Positions 27,640 to 38,138 are shown, counted from the stretch's first letter. The stretch is DNA of 64,000 bases from Arthrobacter nitrophenolicus (GCF_000332815.1 NZ_AOFD01000003.1:62001-126000); one strand, 5' to 3'. Notes: a model not told the origin generated them from the letters alone. Numbers and translations: made by a program.

Positions 27640-28755
27640 ATGCATGCCCCCCAAAGTCGTCACAATGTCATGTACTTGACGGTTCTACCCTTCTACCGGC
27701 AAACCTGCATCCAGTCACTTATGGATCAAGCTGAGCAAGACAAACCGGAAATCTACGCTGGCCCGCGACAGCTGACAGCAACGGTGACTACAGGAATAGC
27801 CTCAGACCTTTACCGTCCGCTACGCGCTTGGTTTCTATTGGGTCGCGGCATTATCCTTCGCGACCACGTCTGGAATGCCATAAATGCTAAGTCGCTGATG
27901 TTGGATCTCAACCCCCGGTGCGTGTCGGCTTGGTTACTCCTGATCATCAGGAAGATCTTAAGGCGACGTACTGTTGTTTGGGGCCACCTCTACCCAAGAG
28001 CGGGTGCCGGATCGCGAACAGCGCGGCTCAGACGTTCCATGCGTGCACTTGCAGACGGTACCGTGTTGTACGGCTTTGATAGCGTGCTGCCCGCCCGGCA
28101 AGATCTACCCAATCAAGAAGTCTGGGTTGCACCAAACGCGCTCTATTCGTCTGAGCTCTTGGGGCCGGCTGAAACGCACACCAACAAGTCTTCAGTCATC
28201 TATGTGGGACGCCTCGTAGAAGAAAAGAAGGTCGATCTTCTAATTAGAGCCTTCGCGGAAGCATCTCCAAATATGGCTAATGTCCGCCTGAAAATTGTCG
28301 GCTCTGGATCCGAGTTGGAACCTCTGAAGGACTTAGCGAGGAATCTTGGATGCGCGTCAGAAATTGAATTTCTCGGCCCCATCACGGACCCGGCTACACT
28401 TAAAGCTGCATATACAGATGCAATATGCTCAGTTTCCCCAGGCTATGTAGGACTAAGCTTGACGCAAAGCCTTGGCTTCGGTGTTCCCATGCTTATCGCC
28501 GATGATGAGCCTCATGCCCCCGAAGTAGAACTTGAACGTTTCGGAGGAGTCGCACGTTTCAAGGAGAACGACCCTTCATCGCTAGCATCGTTACTGCAAA
28601 AAGTAGCCTCAGGTCAGTACGAGTTTCCCGATGCAGCTCGGCTAGCAGAACCAGTGATAAAGAGCTATTCTGCTGAATCCATGGCCCGGGGACTCCTTGA
28701 CAGCCTCAGAAATCGGGCGCAGTCCTTGGACAGCACAGGATGGCCCGCGGCATGA
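27640..28755 (+). CDS. Glycosyltransferase, GT4-like (GT-B fold)
   Basis: 371 residues. The C-terminal half has the GT1/GT4 donor-binding domain ([22 protein letters not shown], then [13 protein letters not shown], and the E-x7-E region [19 protein letters not shown]). The usual 'EGFG' acidic pair is replaced by [12 protein letters not shown], so catalytic details differ. The ATG at 27640 was chosen because AAGG lies about 12 bases before it; a GTG at 27628 has no spaced ribosome site. It adds one sugar of the repeat unit, identity unknown. Confidence 0.82.
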   Translation: MHAPQSRHNVMYLTVLPFYRQTCIQSLMDQAEQDKPEIYAGPRQLTATVTTGIASDLYRPLRAWFLLGRGIILRDHVWNAINAKSLMLDLNPRCVSAWLLLIIRKILRRRTVVWGHLYPRAGAGSRTARLRRSMRALADGTVLYGFDSVLPARQDLPNQEVWVAPNALYSSELLGPAETHTNKSSVIYVGRLVEEKKVDLLIRAFAEASPNMANVRLKIVGSGSELEPLKDLARNLGCASEIEFLGPITDPATLKAAYTDAICSVSPGYVGLSLTQSLGFGVPMLIADDEPHAPEVELERFGGVARFKENDPSSLASLLQKVASGQYEFPDAARLAEPVIKSYSAESMARGLLDSLRNRAQSLDSTGWPAA

Positions 28756-29333
28756 GCACTGTACGCGCAGCTCGATCTCGTATTCCTGGCCCACTACAGG
28801 TAGTTGTCAGGCGCCTACTCAATCAGATGGCAATAGGCAATAACGTCATCGTTGGACGAAATCTCCGCGCCGGCATGGGCAGCAGGATAAATTCACTCCA
28901 TGGCCTTAGATTGGGGAATGACGTGTCGGTAGGGCCCGGCTCCGTCATTGAGGTAGACGGTTCTATCGATGACTTCGTTCTAATAGCCAGAAACGTCCAA
29001 ATTGTCGGCCGTATGGACCACGATATTAGTTCCGTTGGCACGCCGATTGTGCATGCAACCTGGGTTGGAGACCGCGATGCTCGCCAAGTGGACACAGTCC
29101 ACATCGGCCGGGATGTCTGGATCGGCGCTGGGACTATTGTTCTAGGCGGCGTCACCATCGGTGAAGGTAGCGTAATCGGAGCGGGTTCGGTTGTCACCAA
29201 GGACATCCCCCCTTACTCAATCGCCGTAGGCTCGCCCGCCAAAAGGGTAGGACCCCGTTTTTCTGACGACTCAGATCGCAGCGAACATTCCGCAGCGCTA
29301 GACGTACTTTCCAAGAAAGAGCAATCGCACTAA
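28752..29333 (+). CDS. Hexapeptide-repeat (LbH) acetyltransferase
   Basis: 193 residues. Imperfect hexapeptides of a left-handed beta-helix run from about 28 to the C-terminal third ([11 protein letters not shown] ... [40 protein letters not shown]), with the acetyl-CoA-binding end piece. It likely O-acetylates a sugar intermediate in the cytoplasm. The ATG at 28752 overlaps the previous stop (ATGA); an ATG four codons earlier is possible. Confidence 0.85.
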   Translation: MSTVRAARSRIPGPLQVVVRRLLNQMAIGNNVIVGRNLRAGMGSRINSLHGLRLGNDVSVGPGSVIEVDGSIDDFVLIARNVQIVGRMDHDISSVGTPIVHATWVGDRDARQVDTVHIGRDVWIGAGTIVLGGVTIGEGSVIGAGSVVTKDIPPYSIAVGSPAKRVGPRFSDDSDRSEHSAALDVLSKKEQSH

Positions 29334-30595
29334 TGAACAATTCCGAAATTGAAAGTAATAGAAGACTTCGGATAACCATCCTGGGCATTAATTACTCACC
29401 GGAACCCTCAGGCAATGCCCCGTATACCACTAGCCTCGCTGAAGGCTTACGTCAAGTGGGCCATGAAGTTCACGTCGTCACCGGATATCCGCACTATCCT
29501 GAATGGACTTTGAAGCAAGGTTATTCGGGATGGCTCTCCAACGAGGAAATTAACGGCGTTTCGGTTACGCGTCTCCGCCACTATATTCCCAATAAACCGA
29601 CGACTATAGGTCGCCTGCATATGGAATTAAGCTTTGGGGTACGGCTGCTATTTGCAAAGTGGCATAAACCCGATGTAGTGCTCGTAGTCAGCCCAGCTCT
29701 ATTCTCGTGCGCCTTGGCAATGGTGCGGATTCGACTTCGGCCTAATCGACCAGCTGTAGCTATGTGGATTCAAGACCTATATAGCCGGGGAGTTGTAGAA
29801 ACCGGTACCGGAGGGGGAAGGCTGGGGCGCTTCGCCACCTCAATCGAGTCGAAGATACTCTGTTCCGCCGACGGTATCGCAGCCATACATGATCGGTTTA
29901 AGAGTCACATGGTCAAGGCCCTAGAAGTACCGGAAGATCAGGTGAAGGTCATTCGCAACTGGACGCATCTTCCCGCTTCCCCCACAACGGGTATTTCTGA
30001 ACTCCGGGACCGGTTGGGTTGGCAGCAGACTGATGTGGTGGTTCTGCATGCTGGCAATATGGGGAAGAAACAAGGCCTCGAGAACGTGATTGAAGCAGCA
30101 CGGATAGCAGATGCACGAAATAGCCCAGTCCGTTTCGTGCTCATGGGCGATGGGAACCAGCGAAGGCATCTTGAGTCCCTGGCATCGGGAATAGAGCGTA
30201 TTTCATTCGTTGATTCGCTTCCGGATGCCGACTTTCAATGTGCTCTGGTGGCTGCCGACGCACTGCTAGTCAACGAACTGCCTGGGGTCAAAGACATGGC
30301 TGTTCCCAGTAAGCTAACTTCCTATTTCAACGCTGGGGTTCCAGTTATAGCAGCCACAGACGAAGACAGCGTTACTGCATATGAAATTGAAAACTCGGGG
30401 GGCGGAGTCCGTGTAGATGCCGCCGACCCTCTAGCCCTCGTCATGATGGCGGAGGAGCTAGCTAAGGATCCCTCTCGAGGGGCCAAATTGGCCGAGAACG
30501 CCCTACGCTTCCGGCATGAAACATTGTCCGAAGCAGTAGCTGTTGCGCACTATGATGAGTTCATTACGAATCTGGCAACGTCGCGCGGCCGTTAG
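29333..30595 (+). CDS. Glycosyltransferase, GT4 family (WcaI/WbuB type)
   Basis: 420 residues. N-terminal ITILGINYSPEPSGNAPYTT and VHVVTGYPHYPEWTL are typical of the WcaI/WbuB group, which often transfers fucose or N-acetylfucosamine. The C-terminal donor domain is seen in VVLHAGNMGKKQGLENVIEA, RFVLMGDGNQR and MAVPSKLTSYFNAGVPVIAA. It begins at an overlapping TAATG. Placed just before gmd/fcl, so GDP-fucose is a reasonable donor, by inference. Confidence 0.85.
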   Translation: MNNSEIESNRRLRITILGINYSPEPSGNAPYTTSLAEGLRQVGHEVHVVTGYPHYPEWTLKQGYSGWLSNEEINGVSVTRLRHYIPNKPTTIGRLHMELSFGVRLLFAKWHKPDVVLVVSPALFSCALAMVRIRLRPNRPAVAMWIQDLYSRGVVETGTGGGRLGRFATSIESKILCSADGIAAIHDRFKSHMVKALEVPEDQVKVIRNWTHLPASPTTGISELRDRLGWQQTDVVVLHAGNMGKKQGLENVIEAARIADARNSPVRFVLMGDGNQRRHLESLASGIERISFVDSLPDADFQCALVAADALLVNELPGVKDMAVPSKLTSYFNAGVPVIAATDEDSVTAYEIENSGGGVRVDAADPLALVMMAEELAKDPSRGAKLAENALRFRHETLSEAVAVAHYDEFITNLATSRGR

Positions 30596-30640
30596 GTCGG
30601 GCGGCACTTTTTTGCCATTGTTACTAGTTCTGGGGGCATC

Positions 30641-31669
30641 ATGACCAAACGTGCACTAATCACCGGCATTACCGGACAGGACGGCTCATACCTTGCAGAG
30701 TTGCTGCTTGCCAAAGGTTACGAAGTCCATGGCCTGATCCGTCGCGCGTCTACTTTCAACACAGCAAGGGTCGACCACCTCTACGTCGATCCGCACGACC
30801 CCAAGGCAAGGCTGTTCCTTCACTACGGTGACCTAAGCGACGGCGCACGTATGGTGACATTGCTCGCGGACATCAAACCCGACGAGGTCTACAACTTGGC
30901 TGCTCAGTCGCATGTTCGTGTTTCCTTCGATGAGCCGGAACACACAGCGGACACGACGGGCGTGGGTACAATTCGCCTTCTTGAAGCAGTCCGCCTGTCA
31001 GGTATCGAGACCAGGTTCTATCAAGCATCATCATCGGAGATGTTTGGTGCCACCCCTCCCCCGCAGAACGAGGAAACCCCCTTCTATCCTCGGTCTCCTT
31101 ACGGTGCCGCCAAGGTGTACAGCTACTGGATCACGAAAAACTACCGGGAAGCGTACGGGATGTTCGCCGTAAACGGCATCCTGTTTAATCATGAGTCTCC
31201 CCGCCGCGGTGAAACCTTTGTGACTCGAAAGATCACCAGAGCTGTAGCTGCCATCAAAGCTGGTAAACAAGACCTGCTTTACATGGGCAATCTCGACGCC
31301 GTTAGGGACTGGGGTTATGCCGCCGAGTATGTGGAGGGCATGTGGCGGATGCTGCAGGCAGATGAGCCTGATGATTTCGTCCTCGCGACAGGTGGCAACT
31401 ACACGGTCCGTGATTTCCTCCAGATAGCCTTCGAGCATGCAGGTCTCAACTGGGAAGAACATGTCCGTTTCGATGAGCGTTATCTTCGACCCACTGAAGT
31501 TGATGCCCTAGTAGGAGACGCTTCAAAAGCCCAAGAGAAGCTCGGATGGAAGGCGACGGTCCATACACCAGAGCTGGCTCGAATCATGGTGGACGCCGAT
31601 ATTGAGGCGCTAAAGCATGCCGGCAATAATTGGATTGACTCCGTCGACCTCGCGAGCTGGAAAAACTGA
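30641..31669 (+). CDS. gmd: GDP-mannose 4,6-dehydratase
   Basis: 342 residues of the extended short-chain dehydrogenase family. The NADP-binding [14 protein letters not shown], the marker sequence [18 protein letters not shown], catalytic Ser/Thr in [18 protein letters not shown], YxxxK in [10 protein letters not shown], and [19 protein letters not shown] are all present. It makes GDP-4-keto-6-deoxymannose for GDP-L-fucose. Its last base overlaps the fcl start (TGATG). Confidence 0.96.
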   Translation: MTKRALITGITGQDGSYLAELLLAKGYEVHGLIRRASTFNTARVDHLYVDPHDPKARLFLHYGDLSDGARMVTLLADIKPDEVYNLAAQSHVRVSFDEPEHTADTTGVGTIRLLEAVRLSGIETRFYQASSSEMFGATPPPQNEETPFYPRSPYGAAKVYSYWITKNYREAYGMFAVNGILFNHESPRRGETFVTRKITRAVAAIKAGKQDLLYMGNLDAVRDWGYAAEYVEGMWRMLQADEPDDFVLATGGNYTVRDFLQIAFEHAGLNWEEHVRFDERYLRPTEVDALVGDASKAQEKLGWKATVHTPELARIMVDADIEALKHAGNNWIDSVDLASWKN

Positions 31670-32643
31670 TGTCGGATTCGTTGGGCTTCCAGCCAGCTAA
31701 GCTAGACCGTTCCGCCCCTTTCTACGTGGCGGGACATAGGGGTCTTGTCGGCTCAGCCATCTGGCGAAACTTGCAGCGCGAGGGCTTCACCGCGCTTATT
31801 GGTCGCACATCTTTAGAGTTGGATCTCAAGGACCGGGAGGCTGTTTTCAGTTTTTTTGCCGAGAATCGCCCTCGATATGTTGCTCTAGCAGCAGCAAAAG
31901 TAGGTGGCATCCTCGCCAATAACACCTTCCCCGTTGATTTCCTTAGTGACAACCTGAGAATCCAGGTCAATGTGCTTGATGCAGCAAGGGAGTTCGGTGT
32001 CGAGCGCCTCCTATTCTTGGGCTCCTCCTGCATCTACCCCAAGTTCGCAGATCAGCCAATCCGTGAGGACTCACTGCTGACCGGACATCTTGAGCCCACA
32101 AACGACGCTTATGCCATAGCCAAGATTGCGGGCATCATGCATATACAAGCTGTACGCAGGCAGTATGGCCTTCCTTGGATCTCAGCGATGCCGACAAATC
32201 TGTACGGTCCCGGAGACAACTTCTCTCCGGAGGGGTCGCATGTGATGCCAGCCTTGATACGCCGATACGATGAGGCCGCCCGGGCCGGAACGCCGGTTGT
32301 AACTAACTGGGGATCTGGTACGCCACGTAGGGAATTCCTACACGTCGACGACATGGCTGCTGCGTGCCTTCACCTTCTTGAAAACTACGACGGTTCGTCT
32401 CAGGTCAACGTTGGTACTGGAACAGACGTCACAATTCGTGAATTGGCCACCTTGGTAGCACAGGCAGTGGGATACGAGGGTGACATCGAATGGGACACGA
32501 CGAAGCCTGATGGTACTCCGAGGAAACTCCTGGATGTCAGCAAGCTGAGTGATGCAGGTTGGACTTCCTCCATTGGTCTGGAAGAGGGCATACGCAGCAC
32601 TGTGGCTTGGTTCAGGGACAATTACCTCTCCATCCGCAGCTAA
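31669..32643 (+). CDS. fcl: GDP-L-fucose synthase (epimerase/reductase)
   Basis: 324 residues. GHRGLVGSAIWRNL binds NADPH; FLGSSCIYPKFADQPI, YAIAKIAGIMHIQAVRRQYG (catalytic YxxxK) and PTNLYGPGDNFSPEGSHVMP match the family throughout. It converts the Gmd product to GDP-L-fucose. Overlaps gmd by one base, so the two enzymes are made together. Confidence 0.96.
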   Translation: MSDSLGFQPAKLDRSAPFYVAGHRGLVGSAIWRNLQREGFTALIGRTSLELDLKDREAVFSFFAENRPRYVALAAAKVGGILANNTFPVDFLSDNLRIQVNVLDAAREFGVERLLFLGSSCIYPKFADQPIREDSLLTGHLEPTNDAYAIAKIAGIMHIQAVRRQYGLPWISAMPTNLYGPGDNFSPEGSHVMPALIRRYDEAARAGTPVVTNWGSGTPRREFLHVDDMAAACLHLLENYDGSSQVNVGTGTDVTIRELATLVAQAVGYEGDIEWDTTKPDGTPRKLLDVSKLSDAGWTSSIGLEEGIRSTVAWFRDNYLSIRS

Positions 32644-32701
32644 CTACCCATGACGGTGAAAAGGTTGTACTAATTGTGGTTCTGAATTTGGGGGACGCCG
32701 C

Positions 32702-34138
32702 GTGAGTGAGGACGCGGACTGGAGAGGACGTTCCTCTCGGCTTTTGGGCCTGGTCGATGCCTTTGTTGTGGTTTGGGCTGTCGTAGGTGCTTTTCTTATT
32801 CGGTTCGGGGCTGAACCCGACTTCGTCGGCCCTGCCGAAGAAGTAACCTACATCTGGCTTTCTGCAGCTCTGGCGATAGTTTGGTGGTTCATGCTCGGAG
32901 CATGGAATAGTCGCCAGAGCCGTATTCTCGGCTCCGGCGCGGACGAATATAAACGTGTGGCCGCGGCATCGTTATGGCTTTTCGGCATTGTGGCAATCGT
33001 GTCCTACGTCCTAAGATTCGACACCGCGAGGGGGTACGTGGGTCTTGCCTTGCCCGTAGGCCTCCTTGGGCTTTTGCTTGGCCGTTGGCTCATCCGTCAG
33101 CATCTCAACATTAAGAGGCGGCAGGGACGTAACATGTCCCGGTTGTTGCTCCTGGGTGGGCCTGGTGCCGTTTCGCACCTTGCGGCTTCGCTTGATCGGG
33201 CAAGAAATGCGGGCTACATGCCGGTGGCTGCCTATATGCCTGGGTTTGAAGGAGCCGCTGAAATCGAACCGGACTCTGGCCTCCGAGTTTTAGGAACTAA
33301 GCCGGAGACTGAGTCGATTGTTTCTGCAATCGAAGCGTGCGGGGCGGACGCAGTGGCCGTCTCAGCAGGTGTTCAACTGCATCCACAGACACTCCGCCAT
33401 TTGGGCTGGGAATTGGCTTCAAGGAACGTGGGGCTGATCATGGCTCCGGCACTGACAGACGTCGCGGGGCCGCGAATTCATACGCAGCAGGTTGCGGGTC
33501 TTCCCCTGATTCACGTGACCACACCCACTCTTGAGGGTGGGCAGCGGGTAGCGAAACGACTCTTCGATATTGTCGTTTCGGCCCTACTGATACTCCTGGC
33601 AGCTCCGGCGATGGCCTGCGTAGCCGTATTGGTCAAGCTGGATAGCCCAGGGCCAATTCTGTTTCGCCAGGAGAGGGTAGGTATCGAGGGTCGACACTTC
33701 CGAATGCTTAAGTTCCGTTCCATGGTTGTTGATGCGGAGTCGAAGCTACAGGAACTAGCGGACCAGAATGAAGGCTCCGGCCCTCTCTTCAAGATGAAGA
33801 ATGACCCCCGTATCACTCGTATCGGGGGTGCACTTCGCAGGTTCAGCATCGACGAGCTCCCACAGCTTTTCAACGTCTTTTCAGGATCGATGAGCTTGGT
33901 GGGACCCCGGCCGCCGCTCCCGCGCGAGGTTGAAGCCTATGAAAGTGACGTCCGCCGGCGCTTGCTGGTGAAACCAGGGGTTACGGGGCTGTGGCAGGTG
34001 AGCGGCCGTTCGAACCTTTCTTGGCAGGACTCTGTCCGCCTCGATCTTTACTACGTCGAGAATTGGTCACTTGCAGGTGATCTCGTAATCATTCTTCGCA
34101 CTGTTCGGGCGGTTTTTCATAGCACTGGCGCCTACTAA
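32702..34138 (+). CDS. Undecaprenyl-phosphate sugar phosphotransferase (WcaJ/WbaP-type priming enzyme)
   Basis: 478 residues. Four or five N-terminal TM helices and a CoA-binding-like middle domain precede the C-terminal bacterial sugar transferase domain (KRLFDIVVSALLILLAAPAM, PILFRQERVGIEGRHFRMLKF, RRFSIDELPQLFNVFSGSMSLVGPRPPLP, KPGVTGLWQVSGRSNLSWQD). It starts assembly by placing sugar-1-phosphate, probably glucose or galactose, on undecaprenyl phosphate. The GTG at 32702 lies behind GGGGGACG. Confidence 0.93.
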   Translation: MSEDADWRGRSSRLLGLVDAFVVVWAVVGAFLIRFGAEPDFVGPAEEVTYIWLSAALAIVWWFMLGAWNSRQSRILGSGADEYKRVAAASLWLFGIVAIVSYVLRFDTARGYVGLALPVGLLGLLLGRWLIRQHLNIKRRQGRNMSRLLLLGGPGAVSHLAASLDRARNAGYMPVAAYMPGFEGAAEIEPDSGLRVLGTKPETESIVSAIEACGADAVAVSAGVQLHPQTLRHLGWELASRNVGLIMAPALTDVAGPRIHTQQVAGLPLIHVTTPTLEGGQRVAKRLFDIVVSALLILLAAPAMACVAVLVKLDSPGPILFRQERVGIEGRHFRMLKFRSMVVDAESKLQELADQNEGSGPLFKMKNDPRITRIGGALRRFSIDELPQLFNVFSGSMSLVGPRPPLPREVEAYESDVRRRLLVKPGVTGLWQVSGRSNLSWQDSVRLDLYYVENWSLAGDLVIILRTVRAVFHSTGAY

Positions 34139-34173
34139 CGGTACAAATGCCCTCTGGGGAAGGAATCAAGACA

Positions 34174-35487
34174 ATGCGCATATCTGTAATCGGCTGTGGT
34201 TATCTAGGTGCAGTACACGCTGCCTGCATGGCCAAACTCGGGCACGAAGTAGTCGGCATTGACGTGGACGAGCACAAGATCAAAGAGCTAGCAGCTTCCA
34301 GAGCGCCTTTTTATGAGCCAGGCCTCGAGGACCTTCTGCGCGAGGTCCAGGACACCGGTCGGCTTTCTTTTACAACAGACATGTCAGCTGCTCAGGGTAA
34401 CAGTGTCCATTTCGTCTGCGTTGGCACGCCACAGAAAAAAGGTGAGAATGCGGCCGACCTGACCTACGTCGATGCGGCGATTTCCGCGCTCCTCCCGTTC
34501 CTGTCACCAGGAGACGTCGTCGTGGGCAAGTCGACTGTTCCAGTTGGAACCGCCGCCCGGCTTGCAGGCTTGGTCGAAAATAAGGAACCTACAGCTCACC
34601 TAGTCTGGAATCCAGAATTTCTGCGCGAAGGCCATGCCGTATCTGACACCCTTGAACCAGATCGCTTTGTCTATGGCGTGAGCGATGGATCGGAGGACCA
34701 TCCAGCCGTCTCAATATTGGATGAAGTCTATGCCGCGCCGCTGTCGAGTGGGACGCCACGTCTCGTAACTGACCACCCCACGGCTGAACTAGTCAAAACC
34801 GCCGCAAATTCGTTTTTGGCTACAAAAATCTCGTTCATCAATGCGATGGCGGAACTATGTGAAGCGGCGGGAGCGGACGTCACGAGTTTGGCTGATGCAA
34901 TCGGCATGGACGACAGGATCGGGCGAAAGTTCCTCAATGCAGGCATAGGCTTCGGTGGAGGCTGTCTGCCGAAGGACATTCGGGCATTTATGGCACGAGC
35001 CGGAGAACTCGGCGCTGATCAGGCCCTCACATTCCTTCGAGAAGTCGACGCCATCAACATGCGGCGGAGGGGCCGGGTCGTGGAATTGACCCGGGATTTA
35101 TGCGACGGCTCCCTGCTTGGGAAACGTATTACAGTTCTTGGAGCGGCGTTCAAACCAGAAAGCGATGACGTTCGGGATTCTCCAGCACTAAGCATCGCCG
35201 CCCAACTACAACTTCAAGGCGCTGTAGTCTCCGTAACTGATCCTAAAGCCATCGAGAATGCAAGACGGCGGTTTCCCGAGTTGCATTACGAGCCCAATAC
35301 CGAGTCTTCCGTTCAGCGTGCCGACGCCATCCTTCTACTGACTGAGTGGAACGAGTATCGGGGGCTGGACCCATATGAATTGTCGCGTCACGTTACGAGT
35401 CCCCGTATCCTCGACGGACGTAATGTCCTGGATGCTGCCAAGTGGCGTGCCGCCGGCTGGATATATCGCGGGCTTGGACGCCCGTAG
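34174..35487 (+). CDS. ugd: UDP-glucose 6-dehydrogenase
   Basis: 437 residues. N-terminal NAD domain (MRISVIGCGYLGAVHAACMA), VGKSTVPVGTA, the WNPEFLREGHAV segment, the central AANSFLATKISFINAMAELC, the catalytic Cys in GFGGGCLPKDIRA, and the C-terminal domain (LGAAFKPESDDVRDSPAL). It oxidises UDP-glucose, made by GalU at 38738-39628, to UDP-glucuronate. The ATG at 34174 has AGGA nine bases before it; a longer frame to 34147 lacks a site. Confidence 0.95.
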   Translation: MRISVIGCGYLGAVHAACMAKLGHEVVGIDVDEHKIKELAASRAPFYEPGLEDLLREVQDTGRLSFTTDMSAAQGNSVHFVCVGTPQKKGENAADLTYVDAAISALLPFLSPGDVVVGKSTVPVGTAARLAGLVENKEPTAHLVWNPEFLREGHAVSDTLEPDRFVYGVSDGSEDHPAVSILDEVYAAPLSSGTPRLVTDHPTAELVKTAANSFLATKISFINAMAELCEAAGADVTSLADAIGMDDRIGRKFLNAGIGFGGGCLPKDIRAFMARAGELGADQALTFLREVDAINMRRRGRVVELTRDLCDGSLLGKRITVLGAAFKPESDDVRDSPALSIAAQLQLQGAVVSVTDPKAIENARRRFPELHYEPNTESSVQRADAILLLTEWNEYRGLDPYELSRHVTSPRILDGRNVLDAAKWRAAGWIYRGLGRP

Positions 35488-35498
35488 GGATGAGTCCA

Positions 35499-37337
35499 AT
35501 GCCAAAGGGTAAGACTCCGCATTCACGGCCTGTACCAAGCAGGAGACGCCGGCGACTTTTGATGGCTCTTGCATTCTCCGCGGTTATTGTTGTGGCCGGA
35601 GTGGCAGCCACATTTTGGCTCGCTTCCAAAGCCAATACCATTCAAAGAGAACTGACCAGCGCCACTGCCCTCATTGCTCCTTTAAAGAGCTCAATATCAA
35701 CCAATGATGCAGAAACCGCTGCAGCTACCGTTGAGCGCCTTAAGCGGCATACGGCAGTTGCCAGAGATACGGCCAACGACCCGCTGTGGAGCCTGGCGTC
35801 AGCGGCTCCATGGGTGGGCGCAAATTTCAGCGCTGTTGCAGAAGTTGCTCGTTCCGCAGATGATGTCGCAAACCTGAGTATTGGTCCACTAGTAAAAGTG
35901 TACAAGTCGCTCGATTGGAACACGTTGTTGCCTGGTGGTACGGGGACAGACCTTGCACCCCTGCAGAGCGCATCGCCCAGCATCTCCTCAGCAGCCCATG
36001 TAGTGAGGATCTCGTCTGAGCGATTGGACCAGATCGACGAAAGCAACCTGCTGCCGCAGGTTGCTGAGCCGCTTAGACAGGCACGTGATGATCTAAGAGA
36101 CGTGACGGGAGCTTTGGACGCTGCTTCAAACGCCGCTGCCATTGCACCTGACATGCTCGGCATAGCCTCGCCCAGGAACTATCTGCTGATGATTCAGAAC
36201 AACGCTGAATCCCGTGCTTCGGGAGGGATCCCGGGGGCATTAGCTGTACTGACCGTAGATAACGGAAAGCTGAGCCTCGGCGCCCAAATCAGTGCTTCGG
36301 AATTCGGTGTCATATCACCCACACTGCCTGTCGATCTCGAGCAGCGAAGCATCTTCTCTACTCGCATGGGCAAGTTCATCCAAGATGTGAATCTGACCCC
36401 TGACTTTCCCACTGCTGGATCAATGGCTCAAGCGATGTGGGAGAAAAAGACGGGCCAACGTGTCGATGGCGTACTGTCCATAGACCCAGTTGCGCTTAGC
36501 TTCATTTTGAATGCGACTGGGCCTGTCCAGATCTCAAATCCTGAACTTCTCGCTCTGTCTGGCGGAGGGCTACCTTCAGAGCTCAATAGCAGCAACGTGG
36601 TTCCGACTTTACTTTCGGACGTGTATGCCAAAATCAAAGTCCCACAACTGCAGGATGCTTATTTCGCCGCCGTCGCTCAGGAGCTGTTCTCGGCCGTGTC
36701 CAGCGGCAAATCAGAGCCCGAGAAATTGCTGAGCAGTATCACCCGCGGTGTAGCAGAAAACCGCATACTCCTCTGGTCCAACAACGAGGACGAGCAAGCT
36801 ATAGTCAGCCGCTATCCAATTAGTGGTTCTATCGCCGGTCCAAGCGTTTCTCCTGCCCAGTTCGGTGTGTACTTCAACGACGGCACTGGGGCGAAGATGG
36901 ACTATTACGTCGAACGCACTGTCCAGCTAGTCAAAGAGTGCCCCAGAGACGGATACGAACAAACCACCGTCAGGATCACGAGCACCAACACAGCACCGGC
37001 CAATGCTGGGCAAACCTTGCCTGCCTATGTGACGGGGGACGGTGTCTTCGGTGTCACTCCGGGAGCTGTACAAACCAACATCGTGACCTACGGTCCAATG
37101 CAGGCTTTGGTTGAAGCAGCGAAACTCAACGGCGAGCGAACGGGTTTTGCCCCCCATGTCCACAGCGGCCGTCCGGTAGCAGTACTCGCCGTGCAATTGG
37201 CGCCTGGGGAAACCAAGACGGTCGAGGTCACGTTTGCCAAAATAGTGCAGCATGCAGAACCTAACGTAGTTGTCACGCCCACTGTGCAGGCGGTAAAGGA
37301 CGTTACATTGCCCACAGAAAATGCTGCCTGCGGCTAG
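35499..37337 (+). CDS. DUF4012-domain membrane-anchored protein
   Basis: About 612 residues. A basic N-terminal tail (SRRRRRLLM) leads to one TM helix (ALAFSAVIVVAGVAATFWLA), then a long extracytoplasmic domain with the DUF4012 region (NYLLMIQNNAESRASGGIPG, then DGVLSIDPVALSFILNATGPV). DUF4012 proteins are common in actinobacterial polysaccharide clusters and are distantly related to LytR-CpsA-Psr proteins. The 'R-N-x-A-E-R-A-S-G-G' signature is intact. The ATG at 35499 sits 8 bases after AGGGA; 35490 is an alternative. Attachment of polysaccharide to the wall is possible but unproven. Confidence 0.82.
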   Translation: MPKGKTPHSRPVPSRRRRRLLMALAFSAVIVVAGVAATFWLASKANTIQRELTSATALIAPLKSSISTNDAETAAATVERLKRHTAVARDTANDPLWSLASAAPWVGANFSAVAEVARSADDVANLSIGPLVKVYKSLDWNTLLPGGTGTDLAPLQSASPSISSAAHVVRISSERLDQIDESNLLPQVAEPLRQARDDLRDVTGALDAASNAAAIAPDMLGIASPRNYLLMIQNNAESRASGGIPGALAVLTVDNGKLSLGAQISASEFGVISPTLPVDLEQRSIFSTRMGKFIQDVNLTPDFPTAGSMAQAMWEKKTGQRVDGVLSIDPVALSFILNATGPVQISNPELLALSGGGLPSELNSSNVVPTLLSDVYAKIKVPQLQDAYFAAVAQELFSAVSSGKSEPEKLLSSITRGVAENRILLWSNNEDEQAIVSRYPISGSIAGPSVSPAQFGVYFNDGTGAKMDYYVERTVQLVKECPRDGYEQTTVRITSTNTAPANAGQTLPAYVTGDGVFGVTPGAVQTNIVTYGPMQALVEAAKLNGERTGFAPHVHSGRPVAVLAVQLAPGETKTVEVTFAKIVQHAEPNVVVTPTVQAVKDVTLPTENAACG

Positions 37338-37515
37338 ATGATGGCGGTGGCGTTAACACTATGTAAACCGACTGGATTGAGATTGCTCACAACGAAGAGC
37401 AGATGGTACGGTCTTTGTTGGGATATATATCCGTAGTTCTGCACAGGGTCTCGTGCGGAGGGGAATACTCCCCAATTCGGGTACATCAAAAACTTAAACG
37501 TCTCCGGGGGGACAC

Positions 37516-38121
37516 ATGAAGAAAACACTCGCAGCACTCGCACTTGCCGGTTCCATCGCGCTCGTAGGCGCGGCTCCTTCCATGGCCGCCACCTATCCCG
37601 CCCTTCCGCCGCAGGCCGCCGTTTCTGACGGTGTCGTCGGCCCGGGTGAAGACTTTATCTTCAGCGGCCAGGGCTTTCTTGCCGGCGAAACCCTTACCAT
37701 CACCGTCACTCCGGGCCAGGCCCCGGCATCCGACGGCGCGAGCATCGCCGGTGGTGCTGCCGTAGCGGCCAAGATTGCCATCGTTCAGGCTCCGCAGACG
37801 CTTTCGACAGTTGCAGACGCGCAGGGCCGCTTCTCACTTCCCATTTCCATCAGCGAGGCGGGTACTTACTCGCTGACAGCAACCGGCAACACGTCCGGCG
37901 TTGTTGTTGGACCCGTTACGGTCACCGTCGCTGCATCCCTGGCCAACACCGGCGGCAACGCTGGCGGTGCGCCGCTGGCCAACACCGGTTCCGGCCTGGC
38001 CAACACCGGTGCCGACTCCGGCCTGGTCCTTTGGACCCTGGTTGGTGCTGGCGCCCTGGCTGCCGGCGCAACTTCCGTAGTGGTTGTACGCCGCCGCGCT
38101 AAGGCAGAGGCTGCTGCCTAA
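37516..38121 (+). CDS. Sortase-anchored surface protein with triplicated LANTG
   Basis: 201 residues: a signal peptide (MKKTLAALALAGSIALVGAA), an Ig/bacterial-domain-like body (VVGPGEDFIFSGQGFLAGET), and a C-terminal sorting region with LANTG three times (ASLANTGGNAGG, APLANTGSG, LANTGADSG), then a TM helix and basic tail RRRAKAEAAA. LAxTG is the signal of class-E-type sortases in high-GC Gram-positives. Strong ribosome site GGGGGGAC. Followed by a strong terminator, so it ends a transcript. Confidence 0.85.
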   Translation: MKKTLAALALAGSIALVGAAPSMAATYPALPPQAAVSDGVVGPGEDFIFSGQGFLAGETLTITVTPGQAPASDGASIAGGAAVAAKIAIVQAPQTLSTVADAQGRFSLPISISEAGTYSLTATGNTSGVVVGPVTVTVAASLANTGGNAGGAPLANTGSGLANTGADSGLVLWTLVGAGALAAGATSVVVVRRRAKAEAAA

Positions 38122-38138
38122 CAGCATCTAGCCAACAC

